Below, piece by piece: positions 1 through 8,096 of a stretch of DNA of 64,000 nt. Under the pieces are notes generated by a model. That model was not told where the DNA came from. It saw nothing but the letters and a program-made list of their open reading frames with translations, and did no database searches. The translations under genes and the position numbers were made by a program. This stretch comes from Lentimicrobium sp. Lineage in GTDB: Bacteria; Bacteroidota; Bacteroidia; Bacteroidales; Lentimicrobiaceae. The stretch is taken from positions 17,745 to 81,744 of the forward strand of contig JAMLHF010000010.1 in NCBI GenBank assembly GCA_023957275.1. Reading direction: 5' to 3'. The first letter of the stretch is position 1, and each line of letters opens with the position of its first letter.

Positions 1-167
1 TGACATCCTGCCATATTGATATTCCTGAGCCGAAAATAATTAACTTCAAAGAAGCGTTGATATTTGCGTTACTGGGAGTGCTCCGGTACAAAAATATCCC
101 TAATTGCCTGGCTTCTGTAACTGGTGCTGTTTCCGACAGCATAGGAGGAGCAATTTATGAAGCCTGA
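1..167 (+). CDS. anmK: AnmK, anhydro-N-acetylmuramic acid kinase (3' end only)
   Basis: Only the last 54 codons are in the window; the reading frame is open from base 3 to the TGA at 165-167. The peptide contains FKEALIFALLGVLR, then NCLASVTGAVSDSIGGAIYE, which matches the usual C-terminal end of AnmK (an EAxxFALL stretch followed by ASVTGA and a GG near the terminus). AnmK phosphorylates and opens 1,6-anhydro-MurNAc during cell-wall recycling. The call rests on these C-terminal motifs alone, since the catalytic part lies outside the window. The next gene starts 424 bases downstream, so it is probably a separate transcription unit. Confidence 0.75.
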   Translation, partial: TSCHIDIPEPKIINFKEALIFALLGVLRYKNIPNCLASVTGAVSDSIGGAIYEA

Positions 168-496
168 AATTACCGGAAAGACAAATAAACCCCGTTTAAT
201 CAACAGAAGGCCCGGGAGGACTGAACTGTTATTGATTTCATGAGGATAATCCCGATTCAGGGTTTGCCATGTACAATTCTTATTGCGCTTATTACAAAAT
301 ATTTAATCGTTAAGCGTTGTCAAATGTTTAATCCGGGACAAAAACATCCAGGATCAATTTCCTTGCCTAAAAATTATGAACATTCGCTCATAAATATGTA
401 ATTTTGTTTGTGGTTTCACTTTCCTGAGTGGAAAGGGATTACCATCTTTATAGCAATCCATTATCGGACAGGCCCTGAGTTACTGATAAGATTTGT
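168..496. other. Intergenic region between anmK and the copper receptor gene
   Basis: No open frame of note and no RNA gene recognised on either strand. The segment is AT-rich, and its right end leads into the promoter and hairpin described at 497-548. No strong terminator with a T tract was found after anmK. Confidence 0.5.
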
Positions 497-504
497 TATC
501 TTTG
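497..504 (+). promoter_or_regulatory. Bacteroidota-type -7 element (TATCTTTG)
   Basis: TATCTTTG fits the Bacteroidota housekeeping -7 consensus TAnnTTTG. It lies 87 bases before the ATG of the TonB-dependent receptor, and a perfect 11-bp inverted repeat begins two bases after it. No convincing -33 TTTG was found at the expected distance, so this is a motif-level call. Confidence 0.45.
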
Positions 505-505
505 A

Positions 506-548
506 TAAGGCAGATGCCCGGATTTAAACCTTTAATCCATCTGCCTTA
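506..548 (+). promoter_or_regulatory. Perfect 11-bp inverted repeat in the leader of the copper receptor operon
   Basis: TAAGGCAGATG at 506-516 is exactly complementary to CATCTGCCTTA at 538-548; an inner GGATT/AATCC pair (520-524, 534-538) could lengthen an alternative stem. No T tract follows, so it does not look like an intrinsic terminator. Because it straddles the expected transcription start just after the -7 element, it could be an operator for a dimeric repressor or a 5' leader hairpin. Which one cannot be told from the sequence. Confidence 0.5.
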
Positions 549-590
549 ATCCGGCCATGAATTGAATCAATAATAATTGTAAAATACCAG

Positions 591-2768
591 ATGATGAGGG
601 ATAGAACGAAAAGTTATTTTGGAAACAGCAAACGGATAATACGCGGTCTGATTGCAATTACCGCAGCATTCTTCATGCCGACAGCAGATGTTGTTGCACA
701 GCAAAAGGACAGTATTGTACAATTACCGGTGTTTGAACTGACCGACACCTCTGTTTACCGCAGGATGCCCGTTTCAGTCATAAATGCAGGTTCACTTGAG
801 CAGATCAGGGAAGTGGATCTGGGAGAAATTCTCAGGCGGCAACCAAATGTCAGCGGCATCCGGCGGGGAGGTTATGCGTTGGATCCCGTTGTAAGGGGAT
901 TCAGGTACTCGCAGATCAGCGTATTTCTGGATGAAGGGATTCATATTGAAGGGGGATGTCCCAATCGTATGGATCCGGTGCTTGCGCATATTGAACCTGA
1001 GCAGGTCAACAGCCTGGAGATTGTAAAAGGCCCCTATCTGCTGCAGTACGGCCCTGCACCTTCAGCCAGCATTCATATAAAAACCAGACCTGATCAATCA
1101 GCATTTAACCGGGGCTTCCATGCAACCTCCCATACTGGTTTCGATGCCGGCAGGAACGGGTTGAAACAACACATCAGCCTTCTTTTTTCAGCTGAAAAGG
1201 CATTCCTGAGTTTAGGCGGCGGGATAAAAGATTACGACAACTACACTGACGGCAATGGCAAAGAGTGGAATTCCTCTTTTACCAAGAAAGATATCTCAGC
1301 AGATGCAGGCTTCAAAACCGGAAAATCCGGATTCCTGATCCTTTCTTACAGGGGATCATTTGGCAGGGACATCCTCTTCCCGGCCCTCCCCATGGATGAA
1401 AAAAAAGGCAATACCAATATCTTTTCCGGTTATTTCGAAAGATACAATCCGGCGAATCCTGAAAAACGGCTGACATTGTCTGCATATCATTCGAAGGTTT
1501 ATCATGTGATGGATAACAGCTTCAGGCCGCAATACAATGAGGTAGTTCCCCCCTACAACGGCATCATGCAGGCAACCGCCATTGCCGACGCTTCATCAAC
1601 GGGGGGCAGATTCTCCATCTCCTACCCATTCAAAAACCTGAATATGCTTCATGGAATTGATACCAGAATCACTACAAAGGACGGAACCAGAGATATGCGC
1701 ATGATTATGATCATGGACGGGCAGGAATATACCTCAGAAAAAAAAATCAACCTCTGGCGAGATGCGCTGATATTTAATACCGGGCTTTTTACCTCAGCAG
1801 TATTGAAAAAAGGGAAAACTGAGGCTTTTTTAGCGGCACGCCTTGATCTTAACCATGCTGAATCCGGAGATACGCTGATTGTTGCAAAGGAGGGTAATCT
1901 ATGGTATAAAAGTACCCCAGTAAACCAGTTATTATTCAGTATATCCGGAAACATCACCTACAGACTGACAAAAAAAACAACTATAGGCGTGGGACTGGCA
2001 AGAAGCCAGCGTACTGGAGATATGCAGGAAAGGTATATAAAATTCCTTGCAACCGGGTTCGACCGTTACGACTATTTAGGCAATCCGCAGATAAAACCTG
2101 AAACCAATCATCAGGCCGACCTCATGCTGACCTACAGACCAGGAAAAGCACAACTACTTGTAAATCTGTTTATTTCAAGAATTGACAACTATATAACAGG
2201 TATATTACTTCCGCCGAATGTTGCCCGGCCATTGAGTCAGGGCGCGCCGGGTGTTAAACAGTTCGGCAACATTGATGCGGCAGTTTTTACAGGGCTTGAA
2301 GCATCGCTTTCATGGATACCATTCAAAAATTCCAATATCGGGGTCTCTGGCGCCTATACATTTGCCTATTTCACCAAAGCTGAAAAAATCATCCTCGAAA
2401 ACAATCAACTGGCCGGAACTGAAATCATTAAAAATGATCCGGTACCTGAGATCCCGGCCCTGGATGCCACAATGATTTTCTCATACAAATTCCGGAAACC
2501 CCGGTTAAAACCCCAATTAACAGTAAGGGCTGTTGCAGCGCAAAATCATGTATCTATTTCTTATTATGAAGAAAAGTCCCCGGGGTATGTGATTACCGAT
2601 CTGGCATTGATTTATTACCCGCACAAATTAGTTTCACTCTCAGCCGGCGTAAGTAATCTCTTTGACATCGCCTACTACGACCACCTCAACCGCAGATTGC
2701 TTGGGAGCAATGAGAAATTGTATGAACCGGGCAGGTCATTTTATATCAATCTCAAAATCAAGATTTAA
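591..2768 (+). CDS. TonB-dependent copper receptor, OprC/NosA-like
   Basis: A 725-residue outer-membrane receptor: signal peptide (residues 1 to about 37, ending at VVAQQ), plug domain (about 45-165) and a 22-strand-type barrel ending in an aromatic-rich strand (SFYINLKIKI). The plug carries GGCPNRMDPV around residues 121-130 followed by EIVKGP and QYGP, closely matching the CPNRMDP / VIKGPQTVLWGP block that I associate with the OprC/NosA copper receptor family; C123 and M126 are candidate Cu ligands. The barrel has Met-containing stretches such as MRMIMIMDG. It is followed 15 bases later by an MbnP-family lipoprotein, which supports copper. ExbB/ExbD/TonB at 6.9-8.9 kb would energise it. ATG ATG at 591/594 gives two possible starts. 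Confidence 0.8.
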   Translation: MMRDRTKSYFGNSKRIIRGLIAITAAFFMPTADVVAQQKDSIVQLPVFELTDTSVYRRMPVSVINAGSLEQIREVDLGEILRRQPNVSGIRRGGYALDPVVRGFRYSQISVFLDEGIHIEGGCPNRMDPVLAHIEPEQVNSLEIVKGPYLLQYGPAPSASIHIKTRPDQSAFNRGFHATSHTGFDAGRNGLKQHISLLFSAEKAFLSLGGGIKDYDNYTDGNGKEWNSSFTKKDISADAGFKTGKSGFLILSYRGSFGRDILFPALPMDEKKGNTNIFSGYFERYNPANPEKRLTLSAYHSKVYHVMDNSFRPQYNEVVPPYNGIMQATAIADASSTGGRFSISYPFKNLNMLHGIDTRITTKDGTRDMRMIMIMDGQEYTSEKKINLWRDALIFNTGLFTSAVLKKGKTEAFLAARLDLNHAESGDTLIVAKEGNLWYKSTPVNQLLFSISGNITYRLTKKTTIGVGLARSQRTGDMQERYIKFLATGFDRYDYLGNPQIKPETNHQADLMLTYRPGKAQLLVNLFISRIDNYITGILLPPNVARPLSQGAPGVKQFGNIDAAVFTGLEASLSWIPFKNSNIGVSGAYTFAYFTKAEKIILENNQLAGTEIIKNDPVPEIPALDATMIFSYKFRKPRLKPQLTVRAVAAQNHVSISYYEEKSPGYVITDLALIYYPHKLVSLSAGVSNLFDIAYYDHLNRRLLGSNEKLYEPGRSFYINLKIKI

Positions 2769-2783
2769 GTAAATACGGCGATT

Positions 2784-3575
2784 ATGCGACCCAACTATAA
2801 ATTACTTGTTTTACTCCTGGCCATCCCGATGATCGCATGCACCGAAAAAGATCCGCCTGCCTCTGAAAACGGATTAAAAATTGTTTTCAACCATCAGGTA
2901 GATAATGAGCCGCTGATTACCGACCAGATGATTTACGAAAACGCGGCCGGAAATCACTATGAAGTGACCGAGATCATGTATTTCATTTCAGATCTGACAC
3001 TTTACCACAGCGACGGCAGCGTCATCAGACCATCAGATTGGGAAGACATCCATTACACCGATACCAATATCCCCGAAACACTGGAGTGGCTTGCCGGGAA
3101 AAATATACCAGCCGGGCAGTACGACAGCCTCACTTTCACATTCGGCCTGTCCGAAGAGCGGAATGAATCGTTTATGTATGTAAACCCGCCTGAGGTCAAT
3201 ATGGTATGGCCTGAAGTACTGGGAGGCGGTTACCATTATCTCATGCTGAACGGATGGTGGGAAGATCTTCAGGGAGTCAGACAACCCTATAATTTCCACC
3301 TTGGCATCGGACAGATATATGAAAATAATTCCGGACTGGTGCCTGACATCACCGGATTTGTTCACAATTATTTTACGGTAAACCCAAACGGGGGACCTTT
3401 TTACATAGCGGCTGAAGGCATTTCGGAATTAACCCTGACCATGCATATTGAAAGCTGGTTTGAGACACCCTTCATATACGATCACAACCAATGGGGTGGA
3501 GCAATCATGCAGATTCAGGATGCAATGTACATTGGCAGCATGAACGGAAGGGATGCTTTTTCGATTAAACAATAA
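2784..3575 (+). CDS. MbnP-family copper-associated lipoprotein
   Basis: 263 residues with a lipoprotein signal peptide (MIAC, lipidated Cys at residue 19). The body matches the MbnP family: VFNHQVDNEPL at the start, EVTEIMYFISDLTLYHSDG, a central IPAGQYDSLTFTFGL and a conserved VWPEVLGGGYHYLMLNG. MbnP proteins occur beside copper-handling TonB receptors and, in methanotrophs, with the methanobactin partner MbnH. The immediate upstream gene is an OprC/NosA-type receptor, so a periplasmic copper-binding role is inferred. No MbnH (di-haem) gene is present nearby. The ORF ends inside the terminator hairpin at 3574-3601. Confidence 0.82.
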   Translation: MRPNYKLLVLLLAIPMIACTEKDPPASENGLKIVFNHQVDNEPLITDQMIYENAAGNHYEVTEIMYFISDLTLYHSDGSVIRPSDWEDIHYTDTNIPETLEWLAGKNIPAGQYDSLTFTFGLSEERNESFMYVNPPEVNMVWPEVLGGGYHYLMLNGWWEDLQGVRQPYNFHLGIGQIYENNSGLVPDITGFVHNYFTVNPNGGPFYIAAEGISELTLTMHIESWFETPFIYDHNQWGGAIMQIQDAMYIGSMNGRDAFSIKQ

Positions 3576-3601
3576 CAGCAGTGCCATAAAACACTGCTGT
3601 T
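3574..3601. terminator. Hairpin between convergent genes (10-bp stem)
   Basis: AACAGCAGTG (3574-3583) pairs perfectly with CACTGCTGTT (3592-3601) across an 8-base loop. It overlaps the stop codon of the MbnP gene and lies between two convergent transcription units, as expected for a shared terminator. Only a weak T tract follows on the plus strand. Confidence 0.6.
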
Positions 3602-3623
3602 GTTCCTGAAAACATTCTTTCAC

Positions 3624-4169
3624 TCAATCATAGTAGGGGCAATACCTTTCGCTGCGCATGCCGGGCCCCCGGCGACCTGGTTTTATATTATCATCGTTCC
3701 GGCCTCTGCCATAGCCACGCCCGCAATTGTTATCGTACCAGGTTTTCTGCTCATCATTCAGCAATGCCTTGATGCCGCGACGGTGTGCTTCCCTTTCTTT
3801 CATGATGTCACCGCGAAGTTTTGAGATCTCGTCAATAGCCTTATCTATGGCCTTTTCATCTTGTTTTTCAGCAAGCCGGAGCGTACGCAGCCTGGCTTGT
3901 TTCTCTCCGATCTCTGCCCGCATCAATTCTGCTTTGCGAAAATGTGCAGTTCTCAACTTCTCAATGCTGGTTTTCTGCTCATCAGAAAGACCAGGAATGT
4001 CTTCAGCCCAATAGCCTCTCACAGGTCGTTGCATTTCCTGTCCGCCCCCTGGTCCGTATCCTCCTCTGAGACCCCGGCCTGGTCTTTGAGCTGAAAGGTC
4101 CGTTGAAGAAAAGATTATCATTGCCAATCCGGCAATCAGGGCGGATAATTTCATTTTGTTGATTCTCAT
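3624..4169 (-). CDS. Spy/CpxP-like periplasmic protein with LTxxQ-type motifs
   Basis: Last gene of the ECF sigma operon. From the ATG at 4169 it encodes about 181 residues with a clean signal peptide (MRINKMKLSALIAG... to LSAQ). The mature part is mostly long charged helices with two LTxxQ-like signatures, LSDEQ and LNDEQ, the hallmark of the Spy/CpxP/ZraP fold, and Gly/Arg/Pro-rich tails. A longer frame starts at an ATG at 4235 overlapping the previous stop by one base (TAATG), which may provide translational coupling, but its 22 extra residues precede the signal peptide and look non-native. The likely role is a periplasmic chaperone or metal-stress protein controlled by the operon's own sigma factor. 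Confidence 0.65.
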   Translation of the reverse strand: MRINKMKLSALIAGLAMIIFSSTDLSAQRPGRGLRGGYGPGGGQEMQRPVRGYWAEDIPGLSDEQKTSIEKLRTAHFRKAELMRAEIGEKQARLRTLRLAEKQDEKAIDKAIDEISKLRGDIMKEREAHRRGIKALLNDEQKTWYDNNCGRGYGRGRNDDNIKPGRRGPGMRSERYCPYYD

Positions 4170-4234
4170 AACATTAAAAATTTGATTGTTGAAAAAAATA
4201 GTTGGTTTGTAGTTTACTGGTTCGTCAGTTTTCA

Positions 4235-4771
4235 TTATCGTCTGCCACGGCGAAACCGGTGTCCCTCTCCCCTGCCGGCCGGCGGAACATCGCCCTTCAG
4301 CAACTCATGATAGAATAACACGAGTTCATCCCGCTGTTCAGGTCTGGCAATGTTCCATACATCGCGCATATGTCCCACCGTTTTTAATTTGATTTCTCCG
4401 TGAATATCTCCTATTAAAAAGCACAATTGTTCGATTCTGAGAGAATCGGGATGATCTTTCATCACTTCAGTTATCAGTTCTCCGTTCAGATCCTTTAATT
4501 CGGAAAACAAAGGAGCCACAAGGTCGCGCTGTCTGAGTCTGGAATCATGGATCTGCATGGCCTGGTTTTCATCAAAACCGGCTTCACGGATCATCATAGC
4601 CGGCCGGAGCCTGTTCCTTTCCCACATAACCATACTGCTGTCTGATCTTTGATCCGTAGCCGTTTCAGTTTGTCTCACTTTGTAATAGACGGTAAATACA
4701 GCTGCCAGGTTAATGACAGTCAGTAGGATAATCAAAAGCAGTATAATCCTGCTGGTTCTTGCGGTTGTCAT
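4235..4771 (-). CDS. CnrX/ZraP-like periplasmic metal or stress sensor, membrane-anchored
   Basis: 178 residues: one N-terminal transmembrane helix (about 8-30, IILLLIILLTVINLAAVFTVYY) followed by an all-helical periplasmic domain with FDENQAMQIHD and DLVAPLFSELKDLNGEL, typical of the Spy/CpxP/CnrX class. The C terminus is strikingly basic (RFRRGRR). Its start overlaps the stop of the anti-sigma gene by four bases (ATGA), so the two are co-translated. By analogy with CnrYXH it would sense a periplasmic signal and relieve the membrane anti-sigma factor. The ligand cannot be read from sequence; the convergent copper-uptake genes make Cu a reasonable guess. Confidence 0.6.
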   Translation of the reverse strand: MTTARTSRIILLLIILLTVINLAAVFTVYYKVRQTETATDQRSDSSMVMWERNRLRPAMMIREAGFDENQAMQIHDSRLRQRDLVAPLFSELKDLNGELITEVMKDHPDSLRIEQLCFLIGDIHGEIKLKTVGHMRDVWNIARPEQRDELVLFYHELLKGDVPPAGRGEGHRFRRGRR

Positions 4772-5250
4772 TTATCCTCGTTTTTTTCGTTATCAAAGAA
4801 ATACGTTTCCAGCCGGTCAAGTGAAGCTTCCTGCTGCATGATTTCCTGAGCATAGGCTTCCTGCAGGCCGGAAGCAGCATCTTCCCGAACAACAGAACCA
4901 TTGAAAAAAGGTGCGAATACCCTGCTTCCAAGCCATATTCCAAGGAAGACTGCCGCAGCAAGGCCGGTGAGAGAGGTACCAAACTGAAAGGTGTTTATTT
5001 TTAACCAGCCATACTCCAAACGGTTGGCTTTACCGGTTCTTAACCTGCTTATTACATTGTTATAGAATTCAGGATTTTCTTCAGTAACCCTTTCTGCAGC
5101 AACAACCTGATAGGCTGTTGAATATATTTCAGAAAACCTGCGGCAGGCAATGCATTCCTGAAGGTGCCGGTCCAAATCCGGATTGTACTGCCGCACATCT
5201 GCAGAGGCAGTGTAATCGAGGATTAATTTCTGAGCATCACGGCATTTCAT
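4768..5250 (-). CDS. Zinc-finger (zf-HC2 type) transmembrane anti-sigma factor
   Basis: 160 residues. The N-terminal cytoplasmic part has C3 and an H-x3-C-x2-C motif (HLQECIAC, about residues 29-36), the zinc-binding anti-sigma signature. One transmembrane helix follows at about 92-110 (SLTGLAAAVFLGIWLGSRVF), then a periplasmic tail of about 45 residues. It lies 50 bases downstream of the ECF sigma gene and is translationally coupled to the CnrX-like sensor. The role, sequestering that sigma factor at the membrane, is inferred from domain and context. Confidence 0.8.
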   Translation of the reverse strand: MKCRDAQKLILDYTASADVRQYNPDLDRHLQECIACRRFSEIYSTAYQVVAAERVTEENPEFYNNVISRLRTGKANRLEYGWLKINTFQFGTSLTGLAAAVFLGIWLGSRVFAPFFNGSVVREDAASGLQEAYAQEIMQQEASLDRLETYFFDNEKNEDK

Positions 5251-5300
5251 CTGACTGAGCTTTTATGTTTGACACAGATTGCGCAGATTACTTGCGCAAA

Positions 5301-5870
5301 TTAAAGATTCTTATAATTTTTCAGTTTTTTCTGCAAGTTAATTTTTGCCCTGTGGATCAATGATTCCACTGCCGGGAGGCTGACCTGCATAACTTCCGCA
5401 ATTTCAGCGTAAGGAAGTTCTTCGAATTTATTCAGCGTAAAAGCAACCCTTTGGTTCTCAGGCAGACTGTCAATTGCAGATTTCAGCAAATGCCTCAACT
5501 CATTTGATTCCAGTTTATTATCCTCTGTATATGGTTCCCCGGATTTATTATTATCAACATCATCTGCCAGTCCGAACACGGCTCCGATTTCATACAGAAA
5601 CCGTTTCTTCCTGTTGTTCCTGATGTGGTTCAGCGATCTGTTCACTGCAATGCGATAGAGCCAGGTGCTGATTTTTGAATCCCCCCTGAAGCGGTGCGCA
5701 TTTTTCAGGGCTTCCACAAATACATCCTGGGCAATATCTTCAGCATCTTCATGGTTGTGCAACAGACCGAGACATACATTGATGACCTGCAACTGATGAG
5801 ACTTAACCAAAAACCGCCCCGCTTCAGGGTCTCCGGCAGCAAGGCCTGAAATCAATTCACTGTCGGTCAT
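5301..5870 (-). CDS. ECF-family RNA polymerase sigma factor
   Basis: 189 residues with region 2 (EDAEDIAQDVFVEALKNAHRF, then STWLYRIAVNRSLNHIR) and region 4 (LPENQRVAFTLNKFEELPYAEIAEVM with helix-turn-helix) separated by an acidic linker. Length and architecture are those of ECF sigma factors. It is the first gene of a four-gene operon with its anti-sigma factor and two periplasmic sensors, so it probably controls its own operon. No TAnnTTTG element was seen directly upstream on the minus strand, consistent with a non-housekeeping promoter. Possible targets include the adjacent copper genes, but this is untested. Confidence 0.88.
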   Translation of the reverse strand: MTDSELISGLAAGDPEAGRFLVKSHQLQVINVCLGLLHNHEDAEDIAQDVFVEALKNAHRFRGDSKISTWLYRIAVNRSLNHIRNNRKKRFLYEIGAVFGLADDVDNNKSGEPYTEDNKLESNELRHLLKSAIDSLPENQRVAFTLNKFEELPYAEIAEVMQVSLPAVESLIHRAKINLQKKLKNYKNL

Positions 5871-6084
5871 AATGCTGTTTTAATCTCATTTGGATGACGG
5901 AAAATACATTATTATTTTGACAGATCAGCATCAAAAAACTTGCGCACCTGCGTAAAGTTAATTCACTCAACCCATTTTCACCGGTCTTCGCGGAAAAGGA
6001 ATCCATAAATTCTTCAGAAAAATATTGTTGCTTTCTCTCACCGGAAAACTTATCAGCCAAACAGTTATCCGGTCAATTAATCCT

Positions 6085-6092
6085 TAACTTTG
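6085..6092 (+). promoter_or_regulatory. Bacteroidota-type -7 element (TAACTTTG)
   Basis: TAACTTTG fits TAnnTTTG and lies 22 bases before the ATG at 6115. Together with the T-tract hairpin at 6692-6739 it brackets a short transcription unit holding two small ORFs. No clear -33 box. Confidence 0.5.
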
Positions 6093-6114
6093 CGCCTGCA
6101 AACTCAATGAACAA

Positions 6115-6468
6115 ATGGGCGGTCAGATGAAACCCCGGAACAGAGCAATAAATTTTTTTTTATTGATTGCTACGTTTTATCTGTCGTTGCATGTGGCTTA
6201 TCCTGATTTACAGGGGGATCATCTCTGTGACTCAGAACTTGTTTACGGACAGAAAACATTCGCGCTCCTGCCCATATGTCCCGAAAACAGGGAAACCGGA
6301 TTTGAGAAAGCCCCGCTAAGTCAGGAAAATTCAACACCTGATGTTTTTCTCAAACCCCGCTATTATTATCAAAGACTCTTAAATCTTTTACCTGAAATCT
6401 TCCGGACCAGACTCACCTTCCCTGAATCAACAGAGCTTCTCAATCTTTTCTGTGTATTGAGGATATAG
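6115..6468 (+). CDS. Small protein of unknown function with N-terminal membrane or signal segment
   Basis: 117 residues; no family recognised. ATG codons at 6115 and 6127 are both possible starts; the second gives MKPRNRAINFFLLIATFYLSL, a basic n-region and hydrophobic core typical of a signal peptide or anchor. The remainder has two Cys (DHLCDSEL, LLPICPEN) and a Tyr/Leu-rich C-terminal half. Support for it being real is contextual: a -7 element just upstream, a second small membrane ORF and a terminator downstream, and no better frame on the other strand. It is not homologous to its neighbours as far as I can see. Confidence 0.45.
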   Translation: MGGQMKPRNRAINFFLLIATFYLSLHVAYPDLQGDHLCDSELVYGQKTFALLPICPENRETGFEKAPLSQENSTPDVFLKPRYYYQRLLNLLPEIFRTRLTFPESTELLNLFCVLRI

Positions 6469-6552
6469 AATCCCTTTTCCATTGCCGGTTTCCGGCTTCA
6501 GACCAATCATATTACTGGTTTTCAAAGGATTCATTATTTAATTTACACAACC

Positions 6553-6672
6553 ATGTCAGCTGAAAGTTCAGAAAAATCAGGCATGTCAGGATTTAAGCCA
6601 TTTTTAATTATTCTGGCTATCCTGATCGGGATATCGCTGCTGCTGAAAGTAGTTATATCTCTGTTAATGTAA
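6553..6672 (+). CDS. 39-residue single-pass membrane microprotein
   Basis: ATG at 6553, TAA at 6670-6672. The peptide has a Ser-rich soluble start (MSAESSEKSGMSGFKP) and one long hydrophobic helix (FLIILAILIGISLLL, then KVVISLLM). It lies 84 bases after the preceding small ORF and 20 bases before a strong terminator hairpin, so both small ORFs probably share one mRNA. Its function is unknown; size and topology are like those of small membrane subunits or regulators. Confidence 0.5.
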   Translation: MSAESSEKSGMSGFKPFLIILAILIGISLLLKVVISLLM

Positions 6673-6691
6673 TTATTACAATAACATTTAT

Positions 6692-6739
6692 GAGGCAGGA
6701 GAAGAGACAGTTCATCGTTTTCTCCTGCTTCCTTTTTTT
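6692..6739 (+). terminator. Intrinsic terminator after the small-protein unit
   Basis: GAGGCAGGAGAA (6692-6703) pairs with TTCTCCTGCTTC (6720-6731; one G-T pair) and is followed by a run of seven T (6733-6739). It separates the small-ORF unit from exbB. Confidence 0.8.
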
Positions 6740-6863
6740 ATGATAAAATATTTAGCCGCTTTGTGAGTTAAATATTAACATCAGGATGTTGATAGAATAA
6801 ATCGCGATGCAACAATCCTGCTCGTTATAAACACTAATTTTACCCTGATAAAAATAATTCACA

Positions 6864-7583
6864 ATGATTTCAGGAATTCTTCTACAAATCACCCAGCCCG
6901 CGGGGGCCATTGCAGACACGCTTGTTTCCGGAGCTTTACCGGTTGAAGCAGCCGGAGAGATTAAACTTTCAATCTGGGAACTTGCCCTGAAAGGCGGCTG
7001 GATTATGTTGCCACTGGCACTGATGTCGCTTTTTGCCGTGTATATTTTTATTGAAAGATATATCATAATCAACCGGGCATCCCGCGAAGAAAACAATTTC
7101 ATGAACAATATCCGGGATTTTATCCATAATGGAAGGATCGATTCAGCCTTATCCCTCTGCAAAAACAATCATAGCCCGATTGCCAGAATGATAGAAAAGG
7201 GAATAATCAGGATTGGCAAACCGTTGAACGATGTAAATGCCGCGATTGAGAATGTTGGCAAGCTTGAAGTCGCCAAACTTGAGAAAAATATAGCAGGACT
7301 GGCGACTGTTGCCGGAGCGGCTCCCATGATAGGATTTCTTGGCACTGTAATCGGCATGGTCAGGGCATTTTACGATATGTCCATGGCAGGAAACAACATT
7401 GACATCGGTTTGCTGTCGGGTGGAATCTACCAGGCGATGATTACCACAGTTGCCGGTCTCATTGTTGGTATTATTGCTTACATCTGTTACAATATCCTGG
7501 TCGCAAGGGTTGAAAAAGTTGTTTTCATTCTCGAAGCCAGGGCTACCGAATTCATTGATTTGTTGCACGAACCGGCATCCTGA
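6864..7583 (+). CDS. exbB: ExbB/TolQ/MotA-family proton channel subunit
   Basis: 239 residues. Three membrane segments: about 46-66 (GGWIMLPLALMSLFAVYIFI), about 147-172 (VAGAAPMIGFLGTVIGMVRAF) and about 187-212. The GFLGTVIGM block is the ExbB/TolQ core. It forms the inner-membrane motor with ExbD that energises TonB. exbD follows after 47 bases and tonB after that, so a Ton rather than Tol assignment is preferred; no tolA or tolB is present. Confidence 0.9.
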   Translation: MISGILLQITQPAGAIADTLVSGALPVEAAGEIKLSIWELALKGGWIMLPLALMSLFAVYIFIERYIIINRASREENNFMNNIRDFIHNGRIDSALSLCKNNHSPIARMIEKGIIRIGKPLNDVNAAIENVGKLEVAKLEKNIAGLATVAGAAPMIGFLGTVIGMVRAFYDMSMAGNNIDIGLLSGGIYQAMITTVAGLIVGIIAYICYNILVARVEKVVFILEARATEFIDLLHEPAS

Positions 7584-7630
7584 ATCTCAGACTGATTCAA
7601 TTTCTTTAAACTGATTTTCATCAGAAAACT

Positions 7631-8044
7631 ATGGCAATCAAATCCAGAAATAAAATAAATGCGCAGTTTAGCACAGCATCCATGTCGGATCTGGTTTTCC
7701 TGTTGCTGATCTTTTTCATGCTTACATCCACACTGGTAAGTCCCAACGCCATCAAACTGCTGCTGCCATCCAGTTCAAGCAAGACAATGGCCAGGCAGTC
7801 GCTTACAGTATATATTGATGCAACGAACAGCTATTTTGTTGAAGAAACCCCGGTAAATCCGGAGTTTCTCGTCGAAACAATCGGAAATAAACTCCAGGGG
7901 CAACAGGATGCATCAGTTGTGCTCAGAGCCGATCAGCAGGTTCCGGTTCAGTATGTTGTCACCCTGATCGATGCAGTCAACCAGGTAAATGAACTTACCA
8001 ATACAAGGCATAAAGTAATTCTTGCCACCAAGCCGGCCAAATAA
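7631..8044 (+). CDS. exbD: ExbD/TolR-family biopolymer transport protein
   Basis: 137 residues: short cytoplasmic N terminus, one transmembrane helix (about 18-38) beginning with SMSDLVFLLLIFFMLTS, in which the Asp of MSDLVF is the expected proton-carrying residue, then a periplasmic domain ending QVNELTNTRHKVILATKP. Partner of the upstream ExbB and downstream TonB. Confidence 0.9.
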   Translation: MAIKSRNKINAQFSTASMSDLVFLLLIFFMLTSTLVSPNAIKLLLPSSSSKTMARQSLTVYIDATNSYFVEETPVNPEFLVETIGNKLQGQQDASVVLRADQQVPVQYVVTLIDAVNQVNELTNTRHKVILATKPAK

Positions 8045-8096
8045 GCCCTCATATTGTGGCAGTATTTTTGTTATAAATTCCGGACAGACTGATCGT

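Noticed and set aside
506-548. Terminator of anmK
   Set aside because: A perfect stem, but there is no T tract and it lies 340 bases past anmK, directly downstream of a promoter element.
6752-7168. 138-codon minus-strand frame over the exbB start
   Set aside because: Overlaps exbB, which has clear ExbB motifs, and shows no motif of its own.
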